Positions 1 through 10,363 of a stretch of DNA of 64,000 bases are shown here, one piece after another (within the stretch, counting starts at the first letter, position 1; each line of letters starts with the position of its first letter). A program made the translations under genes and the position numbers. Origin of the DNA: CAG-533 sp964589375 (GTDB lineage: Bacteria; Bacillota_I; Bacilli_A; RF39; UBA660). The stretch lies in the NCBI GenBank assembly GCA_964589375.1, contig CAZPSA010000001.1:19257-83256 (forward strand). The letters run 5' to 3'. The notes beneath the pieces are model-generated. The model was not told the origin of the DNA, did not search any database, and was given only the letters and a program-made list of their open reading frames with translations.

Positions 1-127
1 CTGGAACTTCACTTTTCCATCCCGGTTTCCAAAGTCCAGTTCCTTCACTTAAATTCTTTAATACCTCATCAATAATCTTTTGACGTTGAGGAGTTAGTTT
101 ATCGTACATTGTTTTTTCATTACTCAA
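1..127 (-). CDS. ArdC-like antirestriction/ssDNA-binding protein, N-terminal part (runs off the window)
   Basis: Only the first 42 codons are present. They read as a short charged start followed by a segment ending in GTGLWKPGW, which resembles the ArdC-type N-terminal domain (helix, then W-x-x-x-W) found in antirestriction and ssDNA-binding proteins of conjugative elements. The best start is TTG at 127, because the reading frame has a stop just upstream (131-133) and an AGGAGG lies 12 nt before it; ATG at 109 is the alternative. It overlaps the end of the preceding small gene by 8 nt, so translation is probably coupled. Family assignment rests on a short stretch and is an inference. Confidence 0.6.
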   Translation of the reverse strand, partial: MSNEKTMYDKLTPQRQKIIDEVLKNLSEGTGLWKPGWKSEVP

Positions 128-266
128 AACTTATCTTCACCTCCTCAACCATAATTGGTTCTTCATCTTGAATTAAAAAGTCATCAGTATCAAAATAGTT
201 TTCAAGTTCATCTAGACTTATACCTTTTGGAACAATGATTTCTTTTTGTATAATTTCTTTATTCAT
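120..266 (-). CDS. 48-aa acidic protein of a conjugative element, function unknown
   Basis: The ATG follows the stop codon of the giant helicase gene with no spacer (TAG then ATG), so this gene is almost certainly translated by reinitiation. The product is acidic (LDELENYFDTDDF, then DEEPIMVEEV), with no cysteine, no membrane segment and no recognisable motif. The last codons carry the GAGGAGGTG ribosome binding site used by the ArdC-like gene. Small acidic proteins at this place in conjugative elements are often DNA mimics or accessory factors, but nothing here shows that. Real-gene status is supported by tight spacing on both sides. Confidence 0.55.
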   Translation of the reverse strand: MNKEIIQKEIIVPKGISLDELENYFDTDDFLIQDEEPIMVEEVKISFE

Positions 267-3200
267 CTAACTACCCTTTCCAAAGAAACTTCCACTAGGT
301 TTAACTACTTTTGGTGCTTCAGTTTTGGTGGGACGAAATCTTTCAGTTGTATCTCTTATTGCTTTAATTGCAGTTGACTCATAATAGTCTGGAGATTTTC
401 CCGGTCTAAATAATCCACTTGTTGCAAATATTCTAATCATTTGTTCTTTATCACCATTACACCAAAATGCTAGCCTATTCATTAAACTCATATCTGAATT
501 ACTATGATTATTTTGTAAGTCTTGTCCTTCATATAATGCTTTAAAAGTTTCTCCATGTTTAGAATTAATTGCTTTTTCTACAACATCTCTATCACTCATT
601 AAAGATAAACCTTCTACACCCTCACCACATCCCATAAATGGTGTTCTTTTATCACAAGTTGCTTCTAGTATTTTCTTTATTGGTAGGGCGTCAAAGTTTC
701 TTAAACTATTAGACTCTTCATTTATTAAATCACCAGTCATTGCGATAAAGTGAGACTTTTGATAAAACTCTAAATCACCATTTCTTGAAAATGTTCTTAA
801 ATCCATTCCATTTGTTTTTCCAAATAAATGAACTCCATTTCCACTAATTGAAGTTTCTGCATATGTGTTATCACTAGCAAATAAAACCTCTTTTGTAAGC
901 GGTGAGTATGATCCATCTTTTGTAATACACTTATCTAAATCAATACAACAAATTCCATTCTTTCCATCTAACGCATAAGCTAATGTTTCACAATTATTTT
1001 CTCTTGCATATTTACATGCTTCATCAAAAGTTGTCCAAGTAGTTGGATCATCACTTCTTGCAAACTTGCCTGTATGAACATCAATTAAGAATTTATCAAG
1101 GCGTCCTTTAGTTTCATTTTCTCTTGTCCTAACTACTACCCAGTTAGGCATTTTTTTCATTTCTTCAGGAACATTTGCCCTTAACACTTTTTCTCTTTCA
1201 ACAAATGCATTATTTGTAACACTACTAGGTCTAACAAGACCAGATTCATAATCTTTTAAATCTTTTCCACCTACTTCACTAATAAACTCATCAACCTTTA
1301 AAATGATTTGTTCATTAGACTTATTCTTAAGTGTTATTTCCATATCATCTTGAAGATTAATTCTTAAATGAGTATCACTTGTATCTTTAATTAATTTATT
1401 AGGTAAATAATAACAAAAACCTTGATATGAACCATTTGGCATTTTAAATAAACTAGACTCTTCATAAACACCAAGTCTTGCCTCTTTATTAACTGATACT
1501 ACATTCCAGTTAGTATTTGATTTTCTATAATCATCAATATTTGATGAGTCCATTTCTTCAATTAAATCAAATGGAGTAATTTTAGTTATTTCATTTGTTT
1601 CTCTATTTTTAACACTAATACTAAAATTGTCTGGTAAAGAGATTTTTAGTCTTCCATCTTTTAACTTATCATCTTCCACAAACCTATTAGGAATATAAAA
1701 GTCTTGACCTTTATACTTTGAATAATTAGGTAAAACAAATAAAGATGATGATTCATACTTTCCAATTCTTGACTCAACTGGAACAGATAAGGTAACCATT
1801 TCATTATAAGATTTAGGTGTCTCATAATCTTTGTCCATTGTTCCTCTAACTAACTTTTCAAACTCTAACCCAGTAACAACCTTTTCTTTATCACCATTTC
1901 TTAAAATGATTTGTTCATTTTCTTCCACAATTAACTCTAAACAAAGTTCTCTTGAATCACTTTGTAAATCTGTAATCATTCTTCCTTGTTTGATCCTAGA
2001 ATTAAACATATTGTAAGTATAACCACCATACTCTTCATGAGATGTAGGCATTCTTAAAAATGAATGATTATCATACTTTCTAATTAAAGCAGAAGTTGGA
2101 ACATTTATCTTAAGCCAATTCTTCTTTTCACTTTCAACTTCATGATTTTCTTGCATAATGTTTTCTTCCTCCTTCACTAAATTTTTATTATATTTTTCGT
2201 TATAGCTAACAACTAGATTATTAATTTCAGAATAGTTTTCTATGCTTGAATATTCTTCTTTTAAATAGTAATCAAATAAACTAGAAAGTATTGGTACATT
2301 TTCTCTAAATAACATTTCATATTCTTTATCATCTAAATTATTTTCTTCACTTGTAAGAAAGTCTTTTAGTTCAGTAAAGAAATGAATCTTATAACTTTCT
2401 TTAAATGCTTCATCATTTCCTTTTGATAAAATATCTTTTCTTAACTCTTCATACTCATTTATCACCTTGTGTGAAACCATTTCTTTATAGAAATTATTCT
2501 TACTTAAGTATGTCTTTAACTCTTCATTATCCAAATTACTAATTAACTCATTTCTAATTTCTTCATTAGAAAATCCAAATTGTAAGATAACTCCTTTTCC
2601 AAAACTATCTTCAATTCTTTTACTAAATTCATCAGCTAACACTTTACCAAATCTTTTTTTATCATCACTACTAGACTCTCCAAGTGGTAAAACAAAACGT
2701 TTGATATATTCTTTTTCATTTGCATTCACATCTAAAAACTTTGTATGATCTTCTTCCATATAATCAAGCATTTCATTTACAACTTCACTTGATGTTGTAA
2801 TAAAGTCAAGTCTTGTATTAAAGTAATCTTTAGCTTCATTACTTTTTAAAAACTCAATCCACTCTGGTTTTTCTATTCCAAATAGTCCATCATGATTTTC
2901 TATATCACTATCATCATCAAGTTTACTTTCTGTATCATTAGGATATAATTTATAAACATCAAGTCCTAACTTTCTCATCACATCTACACTATTAACTTTT
3001 ATAGGTAACATTCCATTCCAACTATAACCATACTTATTCATCTCATCTTGACTCACTTCATATGATGGAAGAATATTAACTCTTAAACTTGCGACTTTAT
3101 CGAATGGTTCAATAATTTCACTCTCCTTTATATCTTCTATAATAACTCCTCTATAGTTGTTATTTTCATCTTCACTTATCACTACATCATCACTTTTATT

Positions 3201-6200
3201 TAAATCAAGTTCAGCATTAATTTCATTTAACTCAATCTGTAATTCTTCTAATTTTTCTTTATGTTCAAAAGGCATATCAACTTGCACTTTGGCATCACTT
3301 AAATCTTTCTTTAATTGTTCTAGTTTTCTTTCTACTCTATCTTCTCTTAAAGGAAACTCTTTAAAGAAATTATCAAGTCTAGTCATATTACCTATTGAAC
3401 TTGTTCCAATATCCATTGTGTATCTTCCACTAGCAGATAAAGTAATAGAACGTTCTTGAGTAAGTAAGATAATCGGATTTAAACTTATTTTAAAACCATT
3501 ATATTCAGCTATTACTTCATCATCTTTAGCTACCATTAAAGCATCACCTAATGCTTTAGTTCCTTCTTTTTTATCAGTATAATTAATACCTTTTACATTA
3601 ATTAAAAAATCTTCACTATCTGGTTTATAAAGACTATTTAGTAAACTAATATCCTTTTTTAAGTTTTCTAAATATAACTCTTGTTTACTAATTGCAAGTG
3701 GTAGGTCACGTCTAATCTTATCTTGAAGAAGATATAAATTCTTTTTATACTGTCCTTCTAACACTTTTAGTCTTGCTATTTCAGTATCAAGTTCCATCTT
3801 TCTTTTAATTTTAGGGTTAGCGGCTGTTATTGCTTTAATCTCTGCAAAAGTTAAAGTTGCCTCATCTATATCATCAGCTTCTCTAATAGTTAGATTTCCA
3901 TTATTTACTTGAGAAATAAATCTTTGTTTGTTTTCTAATATTTGATAAGAATATGAGTCAAATGTTCTTTCAGTTACATAAGTATAAATTTCAACCTCAC
4001 TATTTTGATTTCCTTGTCTTATAATTCTTCCTTCCCTTTGTTCCATATCACTTGGTCTATATGGTGTATCAAGATGGTGAAGAGCGATAAGTCTTTTTTG
4101 TACATTAGTTCCAGCTCCACACTTTTCAGTACTTCCAATTAAAACTCTAATCTCACCTTCATTAACCTTACTAAACAATGCTTGTTTTTGAAGATCACTA
4201 TTTGCTTCATGAATGTAAGCTATTTCTTCTTTTGGAATACCTAAGATAGTTAGTTTATATTTAAGGTCATTATAAACATCAAAATCTTTTCCATATTCAT
4301 AATCATCAAATGCACACTTTGGAGTAGAAAGATCACAAAATATAAGTTGTGTTCCTTTAAAATGGTTTGTCTTCTTATAGACTTCACTTACCCTATAAGC
4401 ACATTCATTTAGTTTACTTCCCATTTCATCAACTGCATTTGGATCAAAACATCTAGGGTCAAGAGCTAACTTTTTACCATCAGATGTAACTTTAAGCATA
4501 TTATCAATATGTGGATCAACTCCACCACCACTAATGGCTTCAGCTCTATCCGCAATTTCTTCAGCAAGTTCAATAATGTTTTCACTTGGTTTAAGTGTGA
4601 TAACATTTCTTACTTGATTTGGAACATCAAGCTTTATCATGTCTTTTGTTTTAACATCAGCAAAACTTCTATATAAAGTTAAAAGTTCAGGTAAATTTGT
4701 AAACTTTGCAAATCTAGTTTTTGCACGATACCCTTGTCCACTAGGTGACATTTCAAGAGATGTAATAGTTTCACCAAAATCTGCTGCCCATCCATCAAAA
4801 TATGTAATTCCAAGTTCTTGTAATGTACGTGGCTGTAGATATGTTTGCATTGTATACATTTCAGTCATTGAGTTAGATATTGGTGTACCAGTTGCAAAAA
4901 CAATTCCTTTATCACCTTTATGAAGTTCATTAATATATTCACACTTTAACTGTAAGTCAGTAGCTCTTTGACTAGCAGCAGTTGAAATACCAGATACATT
5001 ATTCATTTTTGTATATAAAAATAAATTCTTATAAAAATGAGCTTCATCTATAAATAAGTAATCAACTCCTAAATTTTCAAATATTAGTACACTATCTTTC
5101 TTCCCTTCATCAAGAAGTTTTTTAAGACTTGTTTCTCTACTTTTTTTAATTCTTTCTAAATTTTTAATTGCGCCCCTAGGTACCCCATCAGTTTCCCAAC
5201 CATTTCTAATACTTGCTTCAATTTTAGATATTTCTTCTTTAATCTTTCTAATTTGGCGTTCAGTTGAAATTGGAATTTTCGCAAATGAACTCTGTGCAAT
5301 AATTACAGCATCCCAATCCCCTAGTGCAACTTTAGATACAAACTTTTCTCTATTTGTTTTTTCTAAATCTTCTTTAGTTGCAATTAAAAGATTAGCATTA
5401 GGGTATAATGTTCTAAACTCATTTGCCCACTGTCTAACTAAATGATTAGGAACTGCTATCATTGGTTTTTTAGCTAGTCCATACTGTCTTAACTTCATAG
5501 CAGCTGCACATATTGTATAAGTTTTACCTGCACCTACTACATGATGTAAAAGTGTATTTCCACTTGTGATAATTCTATGTACTGCATCTTTTTGATGATC
5601 TTTTAGTGTGATTGTTGGGTTCATTTCTGGAAACCTTAAGTAAGATCCATTATATGTTGGTAGTCTTATTTGATTAAATAAATTATTATATGTTTCTTCT
5701 AACATGTCACGTCTTTCTGGATCTTTAAAAATCCATTCTTTAAACATTTCTTTAATTCTATTTTGTTTTTCTCTAGCAGCAATTGTTTCTTCTTTATTTA
5801 AAACTCTTTTTTCTTTACCATCAACTTCAATGGTGTCATAAATACTAGTTGATTTTAAATTAAGTGAATCTTCAAATAATCTAAAAGCAGAAGCTCGTGA
5901 AGTAGATAAACTTGCTATTTTTTGAGATCTAAATCCTCTTACATAATTAGCAGTTAAATCTACTCTATAGCTTGAATCATGTTTGTTATAAAAGACATCT
6001 ATTCCACTAGCATAATAATAAGGAATATCTAGTGTTTCTACTAAGAAGTCTTTATATATTTTTGTATCAATCCAACTTGCTCCAAGTCTTACAGCAATTT
6101 CAGTTGCTTTTAATGGAGGAGGTTGAACTTCTTCTAGAGCCTTAACATTCTTTTCAAATCCAAAGTTAGGATATGAGTTTTTATAATTAAATGCGGTAAT

Positions 6201-9200
6201 TAGTTTCTTCTTTACATTTCCACTTAAATACTCTTCACTTGTTACAAAGCCAGAATATTTATCGTCAATCGTAATGAGTTCTGGATCACGAAATATACTA
6301 CTACCAAGTTCTTTAATAATTGTGTCATAGTCTTTTTTAGTTAGACTTTCAATATAAGAAATATCAACTCTACCCAGTTCATTTTTAGAAATTTGTAATG
6401 CTTCAAATGAATCGTTTATGGATGTAATTTTCGTATATGGTCTAATTGTTCTTTTAAAATAAATATCAGCTTTAGTTGCAGTTTTTTTATCACTTGAAAT
6501 AAATTCAGATGCAAATAAAAGTGAAGAGTCTCCATCATCTTTAAATAACTTTGTATTAACACTACTATTTAAGAATCCATACTTTTTCACAAACTCATCA
6601 TACTTTTGATTTAGTTCTACTTGTTCAGTAGCTAACACTTCATCACTACAACCACTAATTTGTAAATCAAGTATATTTCTTAAACTTTTTCTTAACTCAA
6701 TCATCTTTGTTATTCTTATTAAAGCATCTTTTGGAGTTTTAGGAATTTCAACTTCCTCCATTTCATCATTTACTCTTTGATAAAGTTTATTATCAACTAC
6801 TTTAAAGCAAAGATTTTTTAAATCATAATCAACTTCTATTCTTTCATTATTTGATTCAATTAGTTCTTCATTAATACTTTTTTCAAAAATATCTTGTGGT
6901 AAAAGTTTTACTGCATCATCAAGTGCTGTACTTAATTCTCTTTCATCTGGAATAACAGTTAAATCAATAGCTCCATATAAACCAAAATCTTCTTTTAGTG
7001 TTCCTAAAATCATTTCTTTGTGATTTATAAAGTAGTTATTAAGTTCATAACCAAATTCATTTTTTGATACTCCAAGCCACTCGGTGTTCTCAAGTGTTGC
7101 ATTTATTGGAGTATCTCTTTTTTTAAGAAATAAAATATCAGCAACTGCTTCAGTTCCAGCTAGTTTTTTAAATGCAGTATTAGGTAATCTTATTGCTCCA
7201 ATTAACTCAGCTCTATCTGCAATATATTTCCTTGCATTTTGACTTTGCTTGTCCATTGTTCCTTTACTTGTAATTACAGCAACAATTCCACCAGGTCTTA
7301 CTTTATCTACTGATTTTGCAATAAAGTAATCGTGGATTAAAAGATTATATTTATTGTAATCTTTGTCATAAACTGAATATCCTCCAAAAGGAACATTTCC
7401 AACCACTAAATCAAAATGATTATTTGGAAAAGTAGTGTCTTCAAAACCTTTAATTTGAATATTAACATTTGGATAAAGTTTTTTAGCAATACGACCAGTA
7501 ATATTATCTAGTTCAACTCCATATAGTTTGGAATCATTACTAATAACCTCTGGCATAAACCTAAAAAAGTTTCCTGTTCCCATTGATGACTCAAGAACTT
7601 TATTGCTTCCTTCAACACCAAACTTTTCTAGTGATTTATAAATTCCTTCTATTACTTCACGAGATGTAAAGTGTGCATTTAATACACTTCCTTTTGCTCT
7701 TTCATAATCAACATCACTAAGTAGTGATTTAAGTTCAATGTACTCATTTTTCCACTTTTCATTAAACTCATCAAATGCTTGAGCAAGTCCACCAAATCCA
7801 ACATACTTAAGTAATACTTTTCTTTCTTCATCAGTAGGATTTCTATTTTCTTCATAAAGTCTCTTTTGTAATTTAATAGCTTCAATATTGTTTTTAAATC
7901 TTTGTTTTAATCCACCAAGTTCTTCATCTTCTACTATTTCTTCAACTTCACTAATTTCAACATGCTCTTCTTCAAAATTTTGTATTTCTTCTTCATCCTC
8001 AAATTCAACATTCTTACAATAATCACCATAGTAAACTACATCAATCCCATCTTCCATTACTTCAACATCAGCAACTTTAATACTATCTTCAAGGTGATAT
8101 AAATATAGATCTAAATGCTTTCTTACAAAATCTTCATCTTCACCAAATTCATCAAAATAAGTAACCCAAGAAAGTGATGTTGTGTTATCTACTGCTTCTT
8201 CAATTTTTTCTTCAACTAAAGATTTTATCTTTTCATTAATATCTGGATTTTCTTTTATGAAGATAAACATATCTAGCCTATCTTTCTCATCAGCTGTTAA
8301 ATAATTATCTTCATCTATTAAATCAGCAACATGAACTGCAACTTCATTCCATTTAAGAAATACTTTTGCATTATCATCTTCATGTTCTTTATCCTTATTT
8401 TCTAGATAAAGACCTTTAGAGTCATTCCACAAGTTATGAGTAGAATCACTCATACCACCTATTCCATATTCATCTTTAATAAATTTAGCAAAGTCTGAAA
8501 GTGTAGGATTTTTATGATACTCATAATAAATTCTTAATCTTCCATCTACAAATCCACTACCATGTTTAATTCCCCATTCAATTAATTTTTCTTCTTTTAT
8601 CTTCTCACTTGATACATCAAATAAAGTAAGTTCTTTTTTCTTTCTATCTTTAATTCCAGTTTGCTTTGATTTAGACTTATTAGAAGAGTGTTCCTCTTTA
8701 ACTAATATTTTTTCGTTTTCAATTTCCTCGTTAATGTCTATTGATTCAATTTCTTCATCAAATGATTCTTGTTCAAAATCATCAAGAAATTCTTCATGAA
8801 TCTCATCAACATTAATTTCTTCTTCTTTTTCTAAACTAGACAGATATGCTTCTTCAATTTCTTTTTGTATCTCATGAGCTTTAAAATAAATTTCTTTAAA
8901 TAGGTTTGCATTCTCATTTAATGAATAAGGAAGAGGATTAATATAAATATTATCTTGATTAGGTTTATCAGTTTTTGAATATAAGATATAACTAATACCT
9001 TCAATTAATGACTTATTTCTAGTTAAGTCATTTGCAAGATAGTTATCATTTTCAAGATAATTTTTAATACCATTATGGATTTTTCTATAATCACTTCTTT
9101 CATCATTAATTAGGTTTGTATTATTAATTTCATCTAACCCAATTAATAATCTTTCTAATGGATAATAATATCTTGTAAATTCTTCTTTTCCATTTGTATC

Positions 9201-9473
9201 ACTACTATCAAATAAATATCTTTTATATCCATTTGTATCATAATATGGAATCCCTTTTGCTCCTCTATTAATCCTTCTTCCTATTTCATTCCACTCTTCA
9301 AATGAATGACAAATTTCTAAATCATTTCTTTGAATAATTACTTGACATGCAGTATGAAGAGTAATGTGTGGATTAATTGATGTAAAGTGATAAAAAGATT
9401 TAAGCTTTGAACTATTCCTTAGCATTTCATCTATTAGTTCATTTCTTTTGCTTAATCTTTTCACTTCATTCAT
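267..9473 (-). CDS. Giant N6-adenine methylase / SNF2-type helicase / primase-polymerase protein of an integrative element
   Basis: 3068 residues. From the N-terminus: a domain near residues 20-80 (EEWNEIGRRINRGAKGIP) of the type seen in mobile-element antirestriction proteins; a small helicase-associated domain near 280-360; a methylase core with a SAM loop (ESSMGTGNFF, ~625) and GNVPFGGY (~690) in place of NPPY; then helicase lobes with GAGKT (~1310), IDEAH (~1475), ATGTPISNS (~1525) and the arginine-finger segment QREGRIIRQGN (~1810). Three copies of a ~45-aa repeat follow (~2447, 2561, 2656). The C-terminus (~2775-3040) has all three archaeo-eukaryotic primase motifs (CIDLDK, SGNGVHLFG, EFYQKSHFIAMTGD), then a helical tail like that of NrS-1-type primase-polymerases. 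Giant methylase-helicases are common on Tn1549-like elements; the appended PrimPol is unusual. The gene overlaps the upstream HTH gene by 4 nt. Confidence 0.85.
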   Translation of the reverse strand: MNEVKRLSKRNELIDEMLRNSSKLKSFYHFTSINPHITLHTACQVIIQRNDLEICHSFEEWNEIGRRINRGAKGIPYYDTNGYKRYLFDSSDTNGKEEFTRYYYPLERLLIGLDEINNTNLINDERSDYRKIHNGIKNYLENDNYLANDLTRNKSLIEGISYILYSKTDKPNQDNIYINPLPYSLNENANLFKEIYFKAHEIQKEIEEAYLSSLEKEEEINVDEIHEEFLDDFEQESFDEEIESIDINEEIENEKILVKEEHSSNKSKSKQTGIKDRKKKELTLFDVSSEKIKEEKLIEWGIKHGSGFVDGRLRIYYEYHKNPTLSDFAKFIKDEYGIGGMSDSTHNLWNDSKGLYLENKDKEHEDDNAKVFLKWNEVAVHVADLIDEDNYLTADEKDRLDMFIFIKENPDINEKIKSLVEEKIEEAVDNTTSLSWVTYFDEFGEDEDFVRKHLDLYLYHLEDSIKVADVEVMEDGIDVVYYGDYCKNVEFEDEEEIQNFEEEHVEISEVEEIVEDEELGGLKQRFKNNIEAIKLQKRLYEENRNPTDEERKVLLKYVGFGGLAQAFDEFNEKWKNEYIELKSLLSDVDYERAKGSVLNAHFTSREVIEGIYKSLEKFGVEGSNKVLESSMGTGNFFRFMPEVISNDSKLYGVELDNITGRIAKKLYPNVNIQIKGFEDTTFPNNHFDLVVGNVPFGGYSVYDKDYNKYNLLIHDYFIAKSVDKVRPGGIVAVITSKGTMDKQSQNARKYIADRAELIGAIRLPNTAFKKLAGTEAVADILFLKKRDTPINATLENTEWLGVSKNEFGYELNNYFINHKEMILGTLKEDFGLYGAIDLTVIPDERELSTALDDAVKLLPQDIFEKSINEELIESNNERIEVDYDLKNLCFKVVDNKLYQRVNDEMEEVEIPKTPKDALIRITKMIELRKSLRNILDLQISGCSDEVLATEQVELNQKYDEFVKKYGFLNSSVNTKLFKDDGDSSLLFASEFISSDKKTATKADIYFKRTIRPYTKITSINDSFEALQISKNELGRVDISYIESLTKKDYDTIIKELGSSIFRDPELITIDDKYSGFVTSEEYLSGNVKKKLITAFNYKNSYPNFGFEKNVKALEEVQPPPLKATEIAVRLGASWIDTKIYKDFLVETLDIPYYYASGIDVFYNKHDSSYRVDLTANYVRGFRSQKIASLSTSRASAFRLFEDSLNLKSTSIYDTIEVDGKEKRVLNKEETIAAREKQNRIKEMFKEWIFKDPERRDMLEETYNNLFNQIRLPTYNGSYLRFPEMNPTITLKDHQKDAVHRIITSGNTLLHHVVGAGKTYTICAAAMKLRQYGLAKKPMIAVPNHLVRQWANEFRTLYPNANLLIATKEDLEKTNREKFVSKVALGDWDAVIIAQSSFAKIPISTERQIRKIKEEISKIEASIRNGWETDGVPRGAIKNLERIKKSRETSLKKLLDEGKKDSVLIFENLGVDYLFIDEAHFYKNLFLYTKMNNVSGISTAASQRATDLQLKCEYINELHKGDKGIVFATGTPISNSMTEMYTMQTYLQPRTLQELGITYFDGWAADFGETITSLEMSPSGQGYRAKTRFAKFTNLPELLTLYRSFADVKTKDMIKLDVPNQVRNVITLKPSENIIELAEEIADRAEAISGGGVDPHIDNMLKVTSDGKKLALDPRCFDPNAVDEMGSKLNECAYRVSEVYKKTNHFKGTQLIFCDLSTPKCAFDDYEYGKDFDVYNDLKYKLTILGIPKEEIAYIHEANSDLQKQALFSKVNEGEIRVLIGSTEKCGAGTNVQKRLIALHHLDTPYRPSDMEQREGRIIRQGNQNSEVEIYTYVTERTFDSYSYQILENKQRFISQVNNGNLTIREADDIDEATLTFAEIKAITAANPKIKRKMELDTEIARLKVLEGQYKKNLYLLQDKIRRDLPLAISKQELYLENLKKDISLLNSLYKPDSEDFLINVKGINYTDKKEGTKALGDALMVAKDDEVIAEYNGFKISLNPIILLTQERSITLSASGRYTMDIGTSSIGNMTRLDNFFKEFPLREDRVERKLEQLKKDLSDAKVQVDMPFEHKEKLEELQIELNEINAELDLNKSDDVVISEDENNNYRGVIIEDIKESEIIEPFDKVASLRVNILPSYEVSQDEMNKYGYSWNGMLPIKVNSVDVMRKLGLDVYKLYPNDTESKLDDDSDIENHDGLFGIEKPEWIEFLKSNEAKDYFNTRLDFITTSSEVVNEMLDYMEEDHTKFLDVNANEKEYIKRFVLPLGESSSDDKKRFGKVLADEFSKRIEDSFGKGVILQFGFSNEEIRNELISNLDNEELKTYLSKNNFYKEMVSHKVINEYEELRKDILSKGNDEAFKESYKIHFFTELKDFLTSEENNLDDKEYEMLFRENVPILSSLFDYYLKEEYSSIENYSEINNLVVSYNEKYNKNLVKEEENIMQENHEVESEKKNWLKINVPTSALIRKYDNHSFLRMPTSHEEYGGYTYNMFNSRIKQGRMITDLQSDSRELCLELIVEENEQIILRNGDKEKVVTGLEFEKLVRGTMDKDYETPKSYNEMVTLSVPVESRIGKYESSSLFVLPNYSKYKGQDFYIPNRFVEDDKLKDGRLKISLPDNFSISVKNRETNEITKITPFDLIEEMDSSNIDDYRKSNTNWNVVSVNKEARLGVYEESSLFKMPNGSYQGFCYYLPNKLIKDTSDTHLRINLQDDMEITLKNKSNEQIILKVDEFISEVGGKDLKDYESGLVRPSSVTNNAFVEREKVLRANVPEEMKKMPNWVVVRTRENETKGRLDKFLIDVHTGKFARSDDPTTWTTFDEACKYARENNCETLAYALDGKNGICCIDLDKCITKDGSYSPLTKEVLFASDNTYAETSISGNGVHLFGKTNGMDLRTFSRNGDLEFYQKSHFIAMTGDLINEESNSLRNFDALPIKKILEATCDKRTPFMGCGEGVEGLSLMSDRDVVEKAINSKHGETFKALYEGQDLQNNHSNSDMSLMNRLAFWCNGDKEQMIRIFATSGLFRPGKSPDYYESTAIKAIRDTTERFRPTKTEAPKVVKPSGSFFGKGS

Positions 9474-9760
9474 TTACTCATATTCCCCCCTTTCCTAAAT
9501 GCTTCACTAATAATTTTGTTCTTAATTTTAAGTGAAGGAAAGTAGATAATATCAATTGCATTACTTGCTCCTACTAAATAGATTAATGATTTAATTTGAT
9601 GCTTATTAAAGGTTTCATGTTCTGATAACTTTCTTTTAAGTTCTCCAATACTAATTCCTAATCTTTTAGCAACATATGGTAATGTATAATTATTTTCATA
9701 GATCCATTTTTTAAGTTTTTTCTTTTTTAATGAATAACTATAAACTTTTTTATTATCCAT
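9470..9760 (-). CDS. Small helix-turn-helix protein of the conjugative element
   Basis: 96 residues, very basic at the start (a run of K around residues 11-18), then NYTLPYVAKRLGISIGELKRKL, a helix-turn-helix of the XRE/phage-regulator kind. I start it at 9760 because GTGGAGGACAAG lies 4-10 nt upstream; an upstream in-frame ATG at 9808 has no such site. It overlaps the giant helicase gene by the ATGA junction, so the two are co-translated. Its position between the sigma-like gene and the helicase suggests a regulator of element genes; the target is not visible. A DNA-binding accessory subunit is the alternative. Confidence 0.65.
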   Translation of the reverse strand: MDNKKVYSYSLKKKKLKKWIYENNYTLPYVAKRLGISIGELKRKLSEHETFNKHQIKSLIYLVGASNAIDIIYFPSLKIKNKIISEAFRKGGNMSK

Positions 9761-9857
9761 AACTTGTCCTCCACTTAAAACTTTTAAAGAGAAAAAATAT
9801 CCCCTCACTATATATGGAAAGTTAGGTGCAAAAACTTAAACGTTTTTTAGAAAAAAT

Positions 9858-10301
9858 TTAAAAATTTTTTAAATTTTTTTTCAAATTATTTAAAGCTCTC
9901 TCTAAAGTAATAGAAATACAAGCTTCTGATACTCCTAATTCTATTGAAACTTCTCTTTGTGTCTTTTCTTCAAAGAATATTTTAATAATAATTTCTTTTT
10001 GTCTTGGTCTTAATTTTTCTATTGCTTCATGTAATTTTTTATTAAATTCTTCTTTTTCTAATTCTTGTTGTTCTATTAATTCAATTTCATCTTCACTTAT
10101 ACTTGTATCAGCAAGTTCAAATCCATACTTTTGATTTAAGTATTCTAATGATACAGTTCTTGCGTGATATGTTTTATCTTGTTTAAGTTGTCTTTCAAAC
10201 TCTTTATTTAACTCCTCAATTAACTTTTCTTCATCAATATTTTCAGTTTCAATTTCAATTGAATATTTAGTAGTCACTTTATAAATAACTTTCTTTTTCA
10301 T
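9858..10301 (-). CDS. Sigma-70-family sigma factor-like regulator of the conjugative element
   Basis: 147 residues. The last ~55 (LRPRQKEIIIKIFFEE, then QREVSIELGVSEACIS) form a sigma region 4 helix-turn-helix with the usual basic end (LKKNLKN). The N-terminal part is acidic and helical and lacks a recognisable region 2, as in the short sigma-like proteins of Tn916/Tn1549 elements. Start: ATG with AGGAGG 9 nt upstream. That binding site is the 3' arm of a hairpin with the preceding RNA (see 10312-10363), so expression is probably controlled after transcription begins. Likely role: switching on transfer genes downstream; this is inferred from family and place. Confidence 0.75.
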   Translation of the reverse strand: MKKKVIYKVTTKYSIEIETENIDEEKLIEELNKEFERQLKQDKTYHARTVSLEYLNQKYGFELADTSISEDEIELIEQQELEKEEFNKKLHEAIEKLRPRQKEIIIKIFFEEKTQREVSIELGVSEACISITLERALNNLKKNLKNF

Positions 10302-10311
10302 AATAAAAAAA

Positions 10312-10363
10312 CCTCCTTGTGAATTTCTAAATTTTCAAAAAAACTTAAAAATCCGCAAGGAGG
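10312..10363 (-). promoter_or_regulatory. Hairpin sequestering the sigma-factor ribosome binding site
   Basis: On the minus-strand RNA, CCUCCUUG (from 10363 down) is perfectly complementary to CAAGGAGG (10319-10312), the Shine-Dalgarno of the sigma-like gene. Three G-U pairs can extend the stem into the U-run that follows. The same element therefore looks like an intrinsic terminator (stem plus UUUUUU) and like an RBS lock. The upstream arm lies inside the last codons of a 22-aa hydrophobic ORF, so a ribosome finishing that ORF would open the stem. Confidence 0.6.
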
